Origin: Bacillus cereus | GTDB lineage: Bacteria; Bacillota; Bacilli; Bacillales; Bacillaceae_G | Assembly: GCF_002584535.1 (NCBI RefSeq) | Contig: NZ_NUOT01000046.1 | Span: 62,001 to 126,000 of the forward strand | Length of the DNA: 64,000 bases | Direction: 5' to 3' | Shown here: positions 17,335-24,913 of the stretch, piece after piece | Layout of the letters: each line of letters opens with the position of its first letter | Numbering within the stretch: position 1 is the stretch's first letter | Notes under the pieces: generated by a model | Seen by the model: the letters and a program-made list of their open reading frames with translations, nothing else | Database searches by the model: none | What the model was told of the DNA's origin: nothing | Program-made: the position numbers and the translations under genes

Positions 17335-17364
17335 ATAACCCTCTCCTTTTCTCTTCCTAAGGAT

Positions 17365-17395
17365 AAGGTATATCCTCCTGTAACAGGAGGGTCAA
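17365..17395 (-). promoter_or_regulatory. MerR-type promoter/operator with 19-bp spacer
   Basis: On the minus strand TTGACC (17390-17395), a 19-nt spacer and TACCTT (17365-17370). In the spacer is the perfect dyad CCTCCTGT-A-ACAGGAGG (17374-17390). An overlong 19-nt spacer with a centred dyad is diagnostic of activation by MerR proteins that twist DNA. It lies directly between the MerR stop (17396) and the C45 start (17334). Confidence 0.85.
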
Positions 17396-18241
17396 TTAAG
17401 AATAGACCGGAACACACACTTTCGTTATAAAATGTAACGGATTATGTTTGGATGCCGGCCGAATGTTTTTATAATCGATTTGTTCAGTAAACACTCCCTG
17501 TTCATACACTTCAAAAGGTGAATCCCTTACTACATATCCCTTTTCCTCAATGAAATCCATTATTTTTTCATATGCAATTTCTAATTCCGAATACGGTCCT
17601 TTTACAATCGCGCAAATATGTTTTCCCCCCTCTAAACAACGAACATTTGAAAGTGCACGATCGTACTCTTTTATAGGTACACAAACTTCTAAATCTATCG
17701 GTGCATTCCCTTTATCAAATTGATGAAAAACTGTCATCATTTTCCCATCTGCTTCTAGCCCATATGCGTATAACCTTTCAAACAATTTTTTTACAGTAAA
17801 ATCGATTTCTCGCATACATACTTTTTCACGAACGCCATAAATCCATTGTCTTTCCCGTATTTCTTCAAAGCATTCTGTTACATTTGAAACAGTTACAAAC
17901 GGCTCATTTCTTTTCAAATCATTAATAGATTGATGAATCCCCTCCAAAGTTTGCTGTATTTTTATCATTTTCCGCTCTAACTGTAGAGCCTTTTCTTGCA
18001 AATGATTCACTAATCCGGTGTCATCATGACTTTCTATGACTTCCTGTATTTCTTGTAATGAAAAACCGAAACTCTTTAGCTTTTTTATATATTGTAACGT
18101 TTTTATTTGCCCATAATCATAATACCGATATCCTGTTACAGAATCAGTATGCAAAGGTTTTACAAGATGAATTGCATCATAGTGATGTAACGTTTTTATA
18201 GATACACCACATATTGTTGAAAACTGTCCAACTGTATACAT
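17396..18241 (-). CDS. MerR-family activator with GyrI-like ligand-binding domain (BmrR/TipA type)
   Basis: The 281 aa protein begins with a MerR wHTH (MYTVGQFSTICGVSIKTLHH, then GYRYYDYGQIKTLQYIKKLK). A coiled coil follows (LQEKALQLERKMIKIQQTLE) and a C-terminal GyrI-like domain from about residue 120, with the beta-strand CAIVKGPYSELEIAYEKIMD and the ending YKNIRPASKHN. Such domains bind hydrophobic drugs or small ligands. Its stop is 1 nt from the -35 box of the C45-mazG promoter, so it almost certainly activates that operon. The ligand is unknown. Confidence 0.88.
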   Translation of the reverse strand: MYTVGQFSTICGVSIKTLHHYDAIHLVKPLHTDSVTGYRYYDYGQIKTLQYIKKLKSFGFSLQEIQEVIESHDDTGLVNHLQEKALQLERKMIKIQQTLEGIHQSINDLKRNEPFVTVSNVTECFEEIRERQWIYGVREKVCMREIDFTVKKLFERLYAYGLEADGKMMTVFHQFDKGNAPIDLEVCVPIKEYDRALSNVRCLEGGKHICAIVKGPYSELEIAYEKIMDFIEEKGYVVRDSPFEVYEQGVFTEQIDYKNIRPASKHNPLHFITKVCVPVYS

Positions 18242-18448
18242 GTACGATCCCAGCCTTTATTTTCAAATTATTTCCTATCAAACTATATTTTACTATATAA
18301 CGTATTTATTTTTTCACTCAACTTATTTTAATCTATATGTGTACCTTATTGAACTAATGGTCAGAATAGTTGAACACCGCCCTTAATTGCTATAATATTC
18401 AAACTATAATAAACCATAACAGTATTTAAACTTTAGGGGGAGATTTAT

Positions 18449-18826
18449 ATGTCTTTAAAAGCAGGAGATATCATTACGTTTGAACGAACTTTTTCAGTAA
18501 GGGACGTTGAATTATTCACAGAGGTTTCAGGTGATGAAGGGATTCACCATATAACACTAGATGAACAGGGAAGACTTGTAATTCAAGGATTACTAACGGC
18601 AACTCTACCAACGAAAATAGGTGGAGATAATAACGTACTGGCTCGTACTATGAATTTTGAGTTTTTAAGACCTGTATTTACAGGGGATACGATAATTTGT
18701 GAAGTTAAAATTGAAAAGTACGAAAGGCAAGAAAATAATAGAACAGCTATTATTACATCCTTTTCATGTGAAAATCAAAATGAAAAAGTAGTATTAAAAG
18801 GCAACTTTTCAGGTGTAATACTTTAA
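18449..18826 (+). CDS. MaoC-like hotdog-fold dehydratase, 125 aa
   Basis: This single hotdog domain contains VRDVELFTEVSGDEGIHHIT, matching the MaoC (R)-hydratase pattern F-x-x-x-S-G-D-x-N-P-x-H with the catalytic Asp and His present, and GLLTATLPTKIG. Such proteins act on (R)-3-hydroxyacyl-CoA or similar thioesters. GGGGG precedes the ATG. It is a lone gene between the MerR operon and the PadR operon. Confidence 0.8.
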   Translation: MSLKAGDIITFERTFSVRDVELFTEVSGDEGIHHITLDEQGRLVIQGLLTATLPTKIGGDNNVLARTMNFEFLRPVFTGDTIICEVKIEKYERQENNRTAIITSFSCENQNEKVVLKGNFSGVIL

Positions 18827-18935
18827 ATACTAATTGTTCCGTCACTCCACCATTCAATGAATTGCTTTAAAGAAGGAACAACCTAAGTACGACTATCATC
18901 TTCGTGATTCCAGACATAACTTATAATCATTAAGT
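18823..18935 (-). pseudogene. C-terminal fragment of a SMI1/KNR4-like protein
   Basis: It reads MIISYVWNHEDDSRT, TAG, then VVPSLKQFIEWWSDGTISI and TAA, the last overlapping the convergent MaoC-gene stop. The ending LKQFIEWWSD is typical of SMI1/KNR4 (SUKH) proteins, often immunity proteins of contact toxins. The stop and absence of an N-terminus show it is dead. Confidence 0.5.
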
Positions 18936-18939
18936 AAAG

Positions 18940-18975
18940 AACCCCCCTGATTTCAATTAAAAAGCAGGAGGTTTT
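18940..18975. terminator. Terminator after the MaoC gene
   Basis: AACCCCCCTG pairs with CAGGAGGTTTT, with one mismatch, around a 15-nt loop. It ends in TTTT on the plus strand. Confidence 0.55.
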
Positions 18976-19059
18976 GGTATTTTAATAGCCTTAGCGAAAT
19001 GAATAAACTATTTTTGCTTATTCAAGAAAAACAATGATTAATTGAAAAAGAAATACGGA

Positions 19060-20061
19060 TTAACGAATTTTAGCCTTGCGGAAACCATCAAATGCACTGA
19101 TTACTGCAGATATTGTAAAGATGAAAATACCACCGCCAACTATCCATGTTTTAAATTGATTAGTAGTAATAGTAAATACATCCGCCATATACGTAATGAA
19201 ATCTTTGTTTAATAAATTAGGATTTAATAATATTACAATGAATACAACGGTTCCAATTAGCTGAAGGACCGCATTGCATATTGCCATTCTTTGCGTCCAT
19301 TGTCCCTTTATTAATTTATAAAGGGACAATGCTATTTCTAAACCTATCATTATAACAACGATTGGCCAATATCGAAGCAAAACATCTTGACTGAAAGTTG
19401 GCGCTACAAATTCAAGTCCGTTTCTACCTCCTTCATATACACCTACAAGATGATTCGCATAAAAATAAAGAGTTGACCAAATTGCAGTCCACAATAAACT
19501 TCCAAATACCTCGCCCTTTGAAATCGTTTTTTTCTTAGGGACATTAGGGATATTTTTCAAATCATCAGGAGTCCATTTTTTAAGGCTTGCTGTTAATGGC
19601 TGCTCATCTCTTCCATTATCTGTTCTTTCTAAAATAGCAAACACAACTGTTAACCAAAAGAATACTTGGATCCCAACTTCAATGATGGTCCATGCTCCTT
19701 TGCCCATAAGACTCAAAACAATATTTATAACCGCTTGTTCTCCACTATATCCAATAAAATATACGGCAATCATCGAAATTAACGAAACGACAGCGGCAAT
19801 CGGTAAAATCATTTTTAATAGCGCCACATATACATCAAAATAACGTGGACCAATTAAGTGCATTGGCCGATCTCGATAACCACTAGCCAATGTGACTGGA
19901 CTCCCTAATTTTTCAAGAACCGCCTTTACATCTTCTTCACTGTAATCATCAGGAAGCATATCCTCTATGGTTGATCGTAACTCAAGTGTAATATCTTCAC
20001 GATTTTTTTCAGGTAGCCTTCTTGTAACTTCCTGAATATAAATCTCAATTAGATTCATCAT
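19060..20061 (-). CDS. HAAS-domain membrane protein partnered with PadR
   Basis: This 333 aa protein starts with a HAAS-type helical domain (LIEIYIQEVTRRLPEKNRED, then LEKLGSPVTLASGYRDRP). Six or so membrane segments follow (near 82-104, 122-145, 190-210, 230-250, 262-280 and 300-320). The start codon overlaps the end of the PadR gene by 17 nt, showing translational coupling. HAAS proteins occur in PadR operons and are thought to link envelope state to the regulator. No enzyme function is visible. Confidence 0.85.
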   Translation of the reverse strand: MMNLIEIYIQEVTRRLPEKNREDITLELRSTIEDMLPDDYSEEDVKAVLEKLGSPVTLASGYRDRPMHLIGPRYFDVYVALLKMILPIAAVVSLISMIAVYFIGYSGEQAVINIVLSLMGKGAWTIIEVGIQVFFWLTVVFAILERTDNGRDEQPLTASLKKWTPDDLKNIPNVPKKKTISKGEVFGSLLWTAIWSTLYFYANHLVGVYEGGRNGLEFVAPTFSQDVLLRYWPIVVIMIGLEIALSLYKLIKGQWTQRMAICNAVLQLIGTVVFIVILLNPNLLNKDFITYMADVFTITTNQFKTWIVGGGIFIFTISAVISAFDGFRKAKIR

Positions 20062-20392
20062 CTTCTTCCCCTTCTAATAAGTTATAGAGCTTTTTTGAAT
20101 TCTCCATCCATTCCCTTCTTAACTGTAAAAAGATATCTAGCCCATATTCACTTAGAACATAATATTTACGAGGTCTACTTTCAGATGTATCCCAACTACT
20201 TGTCACCAAATTCTGTTTCTCTAATCGGCGAAGCAATGGATATAAAGTACTTTGATCAATCGTAATACCTGATTCCTCCAATAACTGAACAAGTGAATAT
20301 CCATACTGTGGTGTTCGTAATTGACTTAAAACGGCTAATGTCAATGTTCCTCTCCTAAGCTCTGTCGTTAACGAATTCAATAAATTACTCAT
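20045..20392 (-). CDS. PadR-family transcriptional regulator
   Basis: The 115 aa protein has the PadR winged-helix: RRGTLTLAVLSQLRTPQYGY, SLVQLLEESGITIDQSTLYP and LLRRLEKQNLVTSSWDT, then SRPRKYYVLSEYG and a short C-terminal dimerisation helix. It is the first gene of a two-gene operon with the HAAS protein. A near-perfect dyad lies 20 nt upstream of the start codon, so it probably represses its own promoter. Confidence 0.9.
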   Translation of the reverse strand: MSNLLNSLTTELRRGTLTLAVLSQLRTPQYGYSLVQLLEESGITIDQSTLYPLLRRLEKQNLVTSSWDTSESRPRKYYVLSEYGLDIFLQLRREWMENSKKLYNLLEGEEDDESN

Positions 20393-20411
20393 TCACCCAC
20401 CTCATTTTTAT

Positions 20412-20430
20412 TACTATATGTCATACAGTA
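20412..20430. promoter_or_regulatory. Dyad operator upstream of padR
   Basis: TACTATATGTCATACAGTA (20412-20430) is a near-perfect inverted repeat (TACT-TATG-CATA-AGTA outline) in the promoter region, typical of PadR-type autoregulation. Confidence 0.55.
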
Positions 20431-20491
20431 TTTAATTTATGCTATGCAACATACACCATTGTTGTGAGAGAAATATTTTAAATTTAGAAAT

Positions 20492-20538
20492 AAAAAGAAA
20501 CCAGAAATTAGATACGTCTAATTTCTGGTTTCTTTTTT
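20492..20538. terminator. Strong bidirectional terminator
   Basis: GAAACCAGAAATTAGA and TCTAATTTCTGGTTTC are perfect complements around a 4-nt loop, with A and T runs outside. It lies downstream of the GyrI-like gene on the minus strand and shields it from the padR upstream region. Confidence 0.85.
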
Positions 20539-20563
20539 AGTTTTACTTTAGATGTGCAGAAAG

Positions 20564-21016
20564 TCATGATTTTATAGGCACGCAGATTTCGCAATAATGA
20601 TCGCGAACCATCTCTCCAATGTATCTTTCGAAAATTGGCCGAGCGTCAATCTGATAACCATAGTTTGACAACGCAGAAAAAATTTCGCTCCACGCTTTTT
20701 GAATATCTTCAGCTGTGTGTTTGACTTTGAAAATCGCATATTTCCCACCAAAAAGTTTGCTTTCACCGACGAGATCATCAATTTGATAATCGTCTGAAAT
20801 AACGATACCGGCATCGTATCGGCAGTTTTCAGGCAGTGTTGTTTCAGGGGTGTCATGTGAAATCCCAAGAATTATTGATGTGCTAGAGAAAAGATTTTTT
20901 TCCGCAGCCCATTGCTTTAATTTTTGCATCGCTTGAACATTAGCAGGACCATATGGACCAACTTGTCGTACATATGCGATGCGATATTGTGGAAGAGTTT
21001 CGACCTTAATATTCAT
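20564..21016 (-). CDS. GyrI-like small-molecule-binding protein, 150 aa
   Basis: The stand-alone GyrI/AraC-effector fold is shown by PQYRIAYVRQVGPYGPANVQ at the N-terminus, then YDAGIVISDDYQ and FGGKYAIFKVKHTAEDIQKA (second repeat) and CEICVPIKS at the C-terminus. There is no DNA-binding domain. Relatives bind hydrophobic drugs or hydrolyse ligands, and a few inhibit gyrase. It stands alone, so I make no pathway claim. Confidence 0.85.
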   Translation of the reverse strand: MNIKVETLPQYRIAYVRQVGPYGPANVQAMQKLKQWAAEKNLFSSTSIILGISHDTPETTLPENCRYDAGIVISDDYQIDDLVGESKLFGGKYAIFKVKHTAEDIQKAWSEIFSALSNYGYQIDARPIFERYIGEMVRDHYCEICVPIKS

Positions 21017-21242
21017 ATTTTTTATTTCCTTTCTGCATCAATATTTACTACATTTCAAATGCTATCACAATATAAAAATAGAATCATTTGATTTTTTAAA
21101 ATTTTGAAACACCAAAATCACCAATGAAATTCTACTCCTAATCTAGTTAAATACGATACACCCCTCCCCCTCTATATTCCCCTTTATTTTACATCCAGTT
21201 TATAATATAGTGATTATAATAGTATGGAGGAAGAATAATCAT

Positions 21243-22280
21243 ATGATACTCAAAACACTACATATATATGAAAAAATGAATCAATATTCGGTATCCGGAC
21301 TAAGCTTAGCTATTATTCGTAACGGAAAATTAGAACACACTGAAGGTTTTGGCTCACTTGAGTTGGGTACAGCTAGGAAGGTTAACGTAAATTCTATTTT
21401 TAGCGCTTGTTCTATAAGTAAATTCCTCACAGCGATGCTCGTATTGAAATTAGCAAATCAAGGGATACTGAACTTAGATGAAGATGTGAATAATAAACTT
21501 GTATCTTGGAAAGTTCCTGAGAATAAGTTTACTAGTAGCAAAAAAGTTACCTTACGAAATCTATTAAGTCATCAATCAGGAATCATTGATCCACCTGAAA
21601 GCTTTGATATATATCATTCTACAAAAGGAAAACCTACCATTCTTCAAATTCTTCAAGGTCAAACATTTTATTGCCCAGTCCCAATTGAAGTGCAATATGA
21701 ACCGGACAGTACCTTTCACTATTCAGATGCAGGATTTTGTATAATAGAACAACTCATAGAAGACGTTACTGGGGAACCTTTTAATCTTTTATTACAAAAA
21801 TTCATATTTGATCCTTTACATATGAATAACAGTACACTCCTGCACCCAATGCAAGATACGACAAATAATCCTTTCGCTTGTGGTCACGATAAAAACGGAC
21901 ATGTGGTAGATGGAAAATATCCATCCTATCCATATTCAGCTGCTGCAGGAGTTTGGTCAACTCCGACAGATTTATCCACTTTAGTAATAGAAGTCATCCA
22001 GTCTTTACAAAGCAAAAGCAAACTCGGTCTTTCCTCCAAAATCGTCAAAGATATGATTTCTCCACAAGGTTGTTCAAAGTGGACTGGATTGGGTATATTT
22101 CTTGACACTCCAAACCAAGAAATAGAAATTTCTTCACTTGGTTGGGGCGTTGGGTTTCAATGTTTAATGCTTGCATATCCTTATAGAGGTACTGGCGCTG
22201 TCATTATGACAAACTCGGATTTAGGTGTTCATCAAAACGAGGGGATTATTGGAGAGATTGTTAACTTATTAAAACTATAA
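21243..22280 (+). CDS. Serine hydrolase, beta-lactamase family (S12/class C fold)
   Basis: The 345 aa protein contains the S-x-x-K motif in FSACSISKFLTAML (near residue 63) and the fold marker LLSHQSGI. The Tyr motif appears as YSDAGF rather than Y-S-N, and GWGVGFQ stands where HxG is expected. No signal peptide is seen, so it is probably cytosolic. Such proteins range from esterases to D-amino-peptidases and are usually not true beta-lactamases. I take the ATG at 21243, although GGAGG lies 12 nt upstream, slightly far. Confidence 0.82.
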   Translation: MILKTLHIYEKMNQYSVSGLSLAIIRNGKLEHTEGFGSLELGTARKVNVNSIFSACSISKFLTAMLVLKLANQGILNLDEDVNNKLVSWKVPENKFTSSKKVTLRNLLSHQSGIIDPPESFDIYHSTKGKPTILQILQGQTFYCPVPIEVQYEPDSTFHYSDAGFCIIEQLIEDVTGEPFNLLLQKFIFDPLHMNNSTLLHPMQDTTNNPFACGHDKNGHVVDGKYPSYPYSAAAGVWSTPTDLSTLVIEVIQSLQSKSKLGLSSKIVKDMISPQGCSKWTGLGIFLDTPNQEIEISSLGWGVGFQCLMLAYPYRGTGAVIMTNSDLGVHQNEGIIGEIVNLLKL

Positions 22281-22305
22281 GAAGCTTTAGTAACAGGCCT
22301 ATAAT

Positions 22306-22334
22306 AAAAAAGCTAGCAAAAAGCTAGCTTTTTT
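22306..22334 (+). terminator. Terminator after serine hydrolase
   Basis: AAAAAAGCTAGC and GCTAGCTTTTTT are perfect complements around an AAAAA loop. It is symmetrical and can serve both strands. Confidence 0.85.
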
Positions 22335-22363
22335 CGTTCTGACAAGCATAGAAAGATCCAATA

Positions 22364-22729
22364 CTACACAGAATGTAGAGCACTTAAAGCCGATTCTTCA
22401 TCTGCTAAAAAGAATACTGCCTTCCCTTTATTACATTCATATATAAAATCCGCAAGACTTTTACTATTATATACACTGAAATCCCCGACAATAGCTAATT
22501 TTACGCCGTAGTTCATATACTTTTGTAAAATTTCACCCGCTAGACGAGTTCTTAAGTTGAAAAATTCCTCTGTAATATTCATTTTTTTCATCAATATTTT
22601 TTGGCAATCATGCTCATAATTGATGGATGCCATTAAGTCTAATGCTCCTTGTACATCACCTATTACGATATCAGTACTTTCTATAATGGCAACTTTAGAA
22701 TTATCTTTTTCATGAATACTTATTTTCAT
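22364..22729 (-). CDS. DUF4180 protein
   Basis: The 121 aa protein opens MKISIHEKDNSKVAIIESTD and contains QGALDLMASINYEHDCQKIL, then FFNLRTRLAGEILQKYMNYG and VKLAIVGDFSVYNSKSLADF. I know this pattern as DUF4180, a soluble family of unknown role in Bacilli. It stands upstream of no obvious partner except the 82 aa gene 56 nt further up (22785), which may be co-transcribed. Confidence 0.85.
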   Translation of the reverse strand: MKISIHEKDNSKVAIIESTDIVIGDVQGALDLMASINYEHDCQKILMKKMNITEEFFNLRTRLAGEILQKYMNYGVKLAIVGDFSVYNSKSLADFIYECNKGKAVFFLADEESALSALHSV

Positions 22730-22784
22730 CTGTATCCCTACCTAACAATAGATTTTTCATTACATTATGATTCCTCTTTTTTCT

Positions 22785-23033
22785 TTATATAATATTTTTA
22801 GCTACAATCTTGAGATGCTCAGGGGCGATGATTTCCTTTATATTTTCTTGAAGATCCTCGTGTAGCATGTCTTCAAGATACTCCAATGATACTTCAAGAG
22901 GTGTACACTCTAGTGTTTCAATGTTTAATAGGGAATAATGTTCTTTTTTCTTTATTACCATGTACCGATTCTCTTCCGTTAAAAGTAAAGAACCTAATCG
23001 AATTCCGAATAAACGTTGATCATCAAATTTCAT
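22785..23033 (-). CDS. Hypothetical protein, 82 aa
   Basis: The sequence opens MKFDDQRLFGIRLGSLLLTE and contains ENRYMVIKKKEHYSLLNIET, ending in an amphipathic stretch. It is soluble with no named domain. It appears to be the upstream partner of DUF4180 on one transcript, with a gap of about 55 nt. Confidence 0.55.
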   Translation of the reverse strand: MKFDDQRLFGIRLGSLLLTEENRYMVIKKKEHYSLLNIETLECTPLEVSLEYLEDMLHEDLQENIKEIIAPEHLKIVAKNII

Positions 23034-23285
23034 ACTATATACCTCTCTCCATTGATAAACATACTTTAATATTATTTATACACAAATCAATATCCATATT
23101 ATAACTTTAACAGAATATATATCTAAATAACATAAAAATTGGTATTATCGTCTTTATACATGCAACCGACACTACACTTTTTATATGCAAGATTCTTAAT
23201 ACTCCATATATTACGGTGTAAAAAAACTTTCTCAACATATAAAAATCATTTTTTAGTTTTCTAAATTATCAGAATATATTATAAT

Positions 23286-23363
23286 GAATTTAATAAAAGT
23301 TTGACCTCTCCTAATTATGTACATATTGCTGATCGGTAGGAATTGCTACCGATCTATTTTTTT
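23286..23363 (+). ncRNA. Candidate small RNA ending at an orphan terminator
   Basis: A terminator hairpin (GATCGGTAG, 23331-23339, with CTACCGATC, 23346-23354) followed by a T run faces the plus strand, where there is no gene upstream. TATAAT at 23280-23285 could serve as a -10 box, but the -35 is poor. The transcript would be about 75 nt and its 3' end would be antisense to the end of the FAD monooxygenase gene. This is an inference from the terminator alone. Confidence 0.35.
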
Positions 23364-24412
23364 ATTAACATTAAATCTTCTTTTCGAATAATTGAAAATA
23401 AAAACTCTGCATCTCGGCCCACACCACAAAGAAGCGCGGACCCTCTTTGATGTTGCCAAGGCAATCCAATATAATATAACCCTTGCATCCCGCTAACGCC
23501 TCTTGTATGAACGGGTAATCCTGCTTGATTCACTGCACCTTCTACGTCAATCCAATGATAATTTGGTATAAATCCTGTAGACCATACTACATTCTGAACC
23601 TGGCATGTGTTATCATCTGAAAACACTACTTTGTTCCGCAATGCATTTACGACCTTAGACTTCACTGGTATTGTTCCATTACGAATAAGCTCTCTACATT
23701 CATAACCAAATATAGGATCTTTCTGCTTCTGAAACCACCTTCCCCGCCTTGTATGGGTTCCTGCATATAATAATCCTATTTTCTCAAGCCAGGAAAAAAT
23801 ACTCCTTCCCATTATTTTTAGTGGTAAAAAAGAAAGCGGATGACTTATCGCAATCGTAACATCACGAGATTTCGCAAGTTCTACTGCAATTTGTGCACCT
23901 GAGTTTCCTCCCCCAACTACAAGAACTGCTCCTTCTGGAATTTGCTTTGGTGATTGATATTGTGAAGAATGAATTTGAAAGATATCATTTGAAAGATTTT
24001 GAGAAATGGAAGGAATGAAAGGTTGATCAAAAGCGCCTGATGCGATAATAACACGTTTGGATCGTAGTACTTCTTTAGGCGTATAAACCTCAAATTCATC
24101 CTCTCTCTTTCTTACTTTAAAAACATTTGTTTGTAGCCTCACTGGTAAAGAAAAACGCTGTGCATACGCTTCTAAATAATTGGAGATTTCATCTTTAGTA
24201 GGAAATTCATTTTGATTTCCCTCTAGCTTCATACCCGGCAGTGTACAATAAGCTCTTGGTGTAAACAATTGTAAAGAATCGTATCGCTTTCTCCATGAAT
24301 CACCAATTCTTTTTTCTCCATCTAATAATACAAAATTATAGTTTCCTTGCCGCAAGTAATACCCCATAACCAAACCTGCTTGACCAGCTCCTACTATAAT
24401 TACATCTAACAC
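23354..24412 (-). CDS. FAD-dependent NAD(P)-binding oxidoreductase (CzcO/FMO-like)
   Basis: The 352 aa protein has an N-terminal FAD Rossmann motif, VGAGQAGLVMGYYLRQ, and an internal NADPH-binding motif, VVGGGNSGAQIAVELAKS. Between them is the FMO-like QLFTPRAYCTLPGMKL, and NVVWSTGFIPNYHWIDVEG (the ATG-type motif) comes later. The lone gene has an ArsR-like operator 30 nt upstream, and arsenic or metal-linked relatives are common. The substrate is unknown. Confidence 0.85.
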   Translation of the reverse strand: MLDVIIVGAGQAGLVMGYYLRQGNYNFVLLDGEKRIGDSWRKRYDSLQLFTPRAYCTLPGMKLEGNQNEFPTKDEISNYLEAYAQRFSLPVRLQTNVFKVRKREDEFEVYTPKEVLRSKRVIIASGAFDQPFIPSISQNLSNDIFQIHSSQYQSPKQIPEGAVLVVGGGNSGAQIAVELAKSRDVTIAISHPLSFLPLKIMGRSIFSWLEKIGLLYAGTHTRRGRWFQKQKDPIFGYECRELIRNGTIPVKSKVVNALRNKVVFSDDNTCQVQNVVWSTGFIPNYHWIDVEGAVNQAGLPVHTRGVSGMQGLYYIGLPWQHQRGSALLCGVGRDAEFLFSIIRKEDLMLIKK

Positions 24413-24441
24413 TTTTTATCCCCTCGTTTCATGTCACAAAA

Positions 24442-24471
24442 CATATGAATATTTGTTCATATGTTCATATG
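24442..24471. promoter_or_regulatory. ArsR-like operator upstream of the FAD oxidoreductase
   Basis: CATATGAA-N6-TTCATATG (24442-24463) is a perfect dyad, and a third TTCATATG follows (24464-24471). The form fits the dyads bound by ArsR/SmtB repressors. No such regulator is encoded in the neighbourhood, so one elsewhere may act here. Confidence 0.65.
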
Positions 24472-24544
24472 TTTGATTTCATCATATACATTTTCTTTTT
24501 ACTAATCAAGGAAAATGATTCTTTTTCTGCTCAACCTGTAAATC

Positions 24545-24595
24545 TAAAAAAAACACAATATTGGTGATAAGAAATTTTTCACTACCAATATTGTG
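24545..24595 (-). terminator. Terminator with long stem
   Basis: CACAATATTGGT (24554-24565) and ACCAATATTGTG (24584-24595) are perfect complements. An A run at 24545-24553 gives a T tract on the minus strand, so it ends transcripts coming from the esterase side. Confidence 0.75.
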
Positions 24596-24688
24596 CTTTA
24601 AAATTTGATAAAAGTAACACTTTAAGTAACTCATTTTTTACTCTCTTTTTGAAATACCACTAGACATATGTTTTTACATTCTCTTTAT

Positions 24689-24796
24689 TTATAAACATCT
24701 GCCGCAAGCTCTTGTAATCATTTGAAAAATTAAATTGGAAACCGTGTCTGAAAGGACATAGCTGAACCGTTCTCCCCAGCCTACTTGTTTCTTCAT
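24689..24796 (-). pseudogene. N-terminal fragment of a GPH-family sugar permease
   Basis: It reads MKKQVGWGERFSYVLSDTVS, then NLIFQMIT, and diverges to RACGRCL and a stop. The GWGERFSYxxSDTASNL opening is typical of glycoside-pentoside-hexuronide (MelB-like) transporters, of which about 420 residues are missing. It lies downstream of the GH3 and esterase genes on the same strand, so the three probably once formed one uptake-and-hydrolysis operon. A terminator (24824-24869) now separates them. Confidence 0.65.
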
Positions 24797-24823
24797 CCTG
24801 ACAATCCGCTTTTTCGATAAAGT

Positions 24824-24869
24824 AAAAATTCCATCAGTGAGGAATTTTCTTCATCCCTCACTGATGGAA
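24824..24869 (-). terminator. Terminator of the esterase gene
   Basis: TTCCATCAGTGAGG (24829-24842) and CCTCACTGATGGAA (24856-24869) are perfect complements, with a T run on the minus-strand side. It closes the GH3-esterase transcript. Confidence 0.8.
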
Positions 24870-24913
24870 AGCTCTCACCAATCGAGCACATGCCCGTGAA
24901 TCGCAGAATAATA

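Noticed and set aside
21243-22280. Reading the serine hydrolase as a true class C beta-lactamase
   Set aside because: The Tyr motif is YSD and the Lys-Thr-Gly triad near the C-terminus is not seen. No signal peptide is present.
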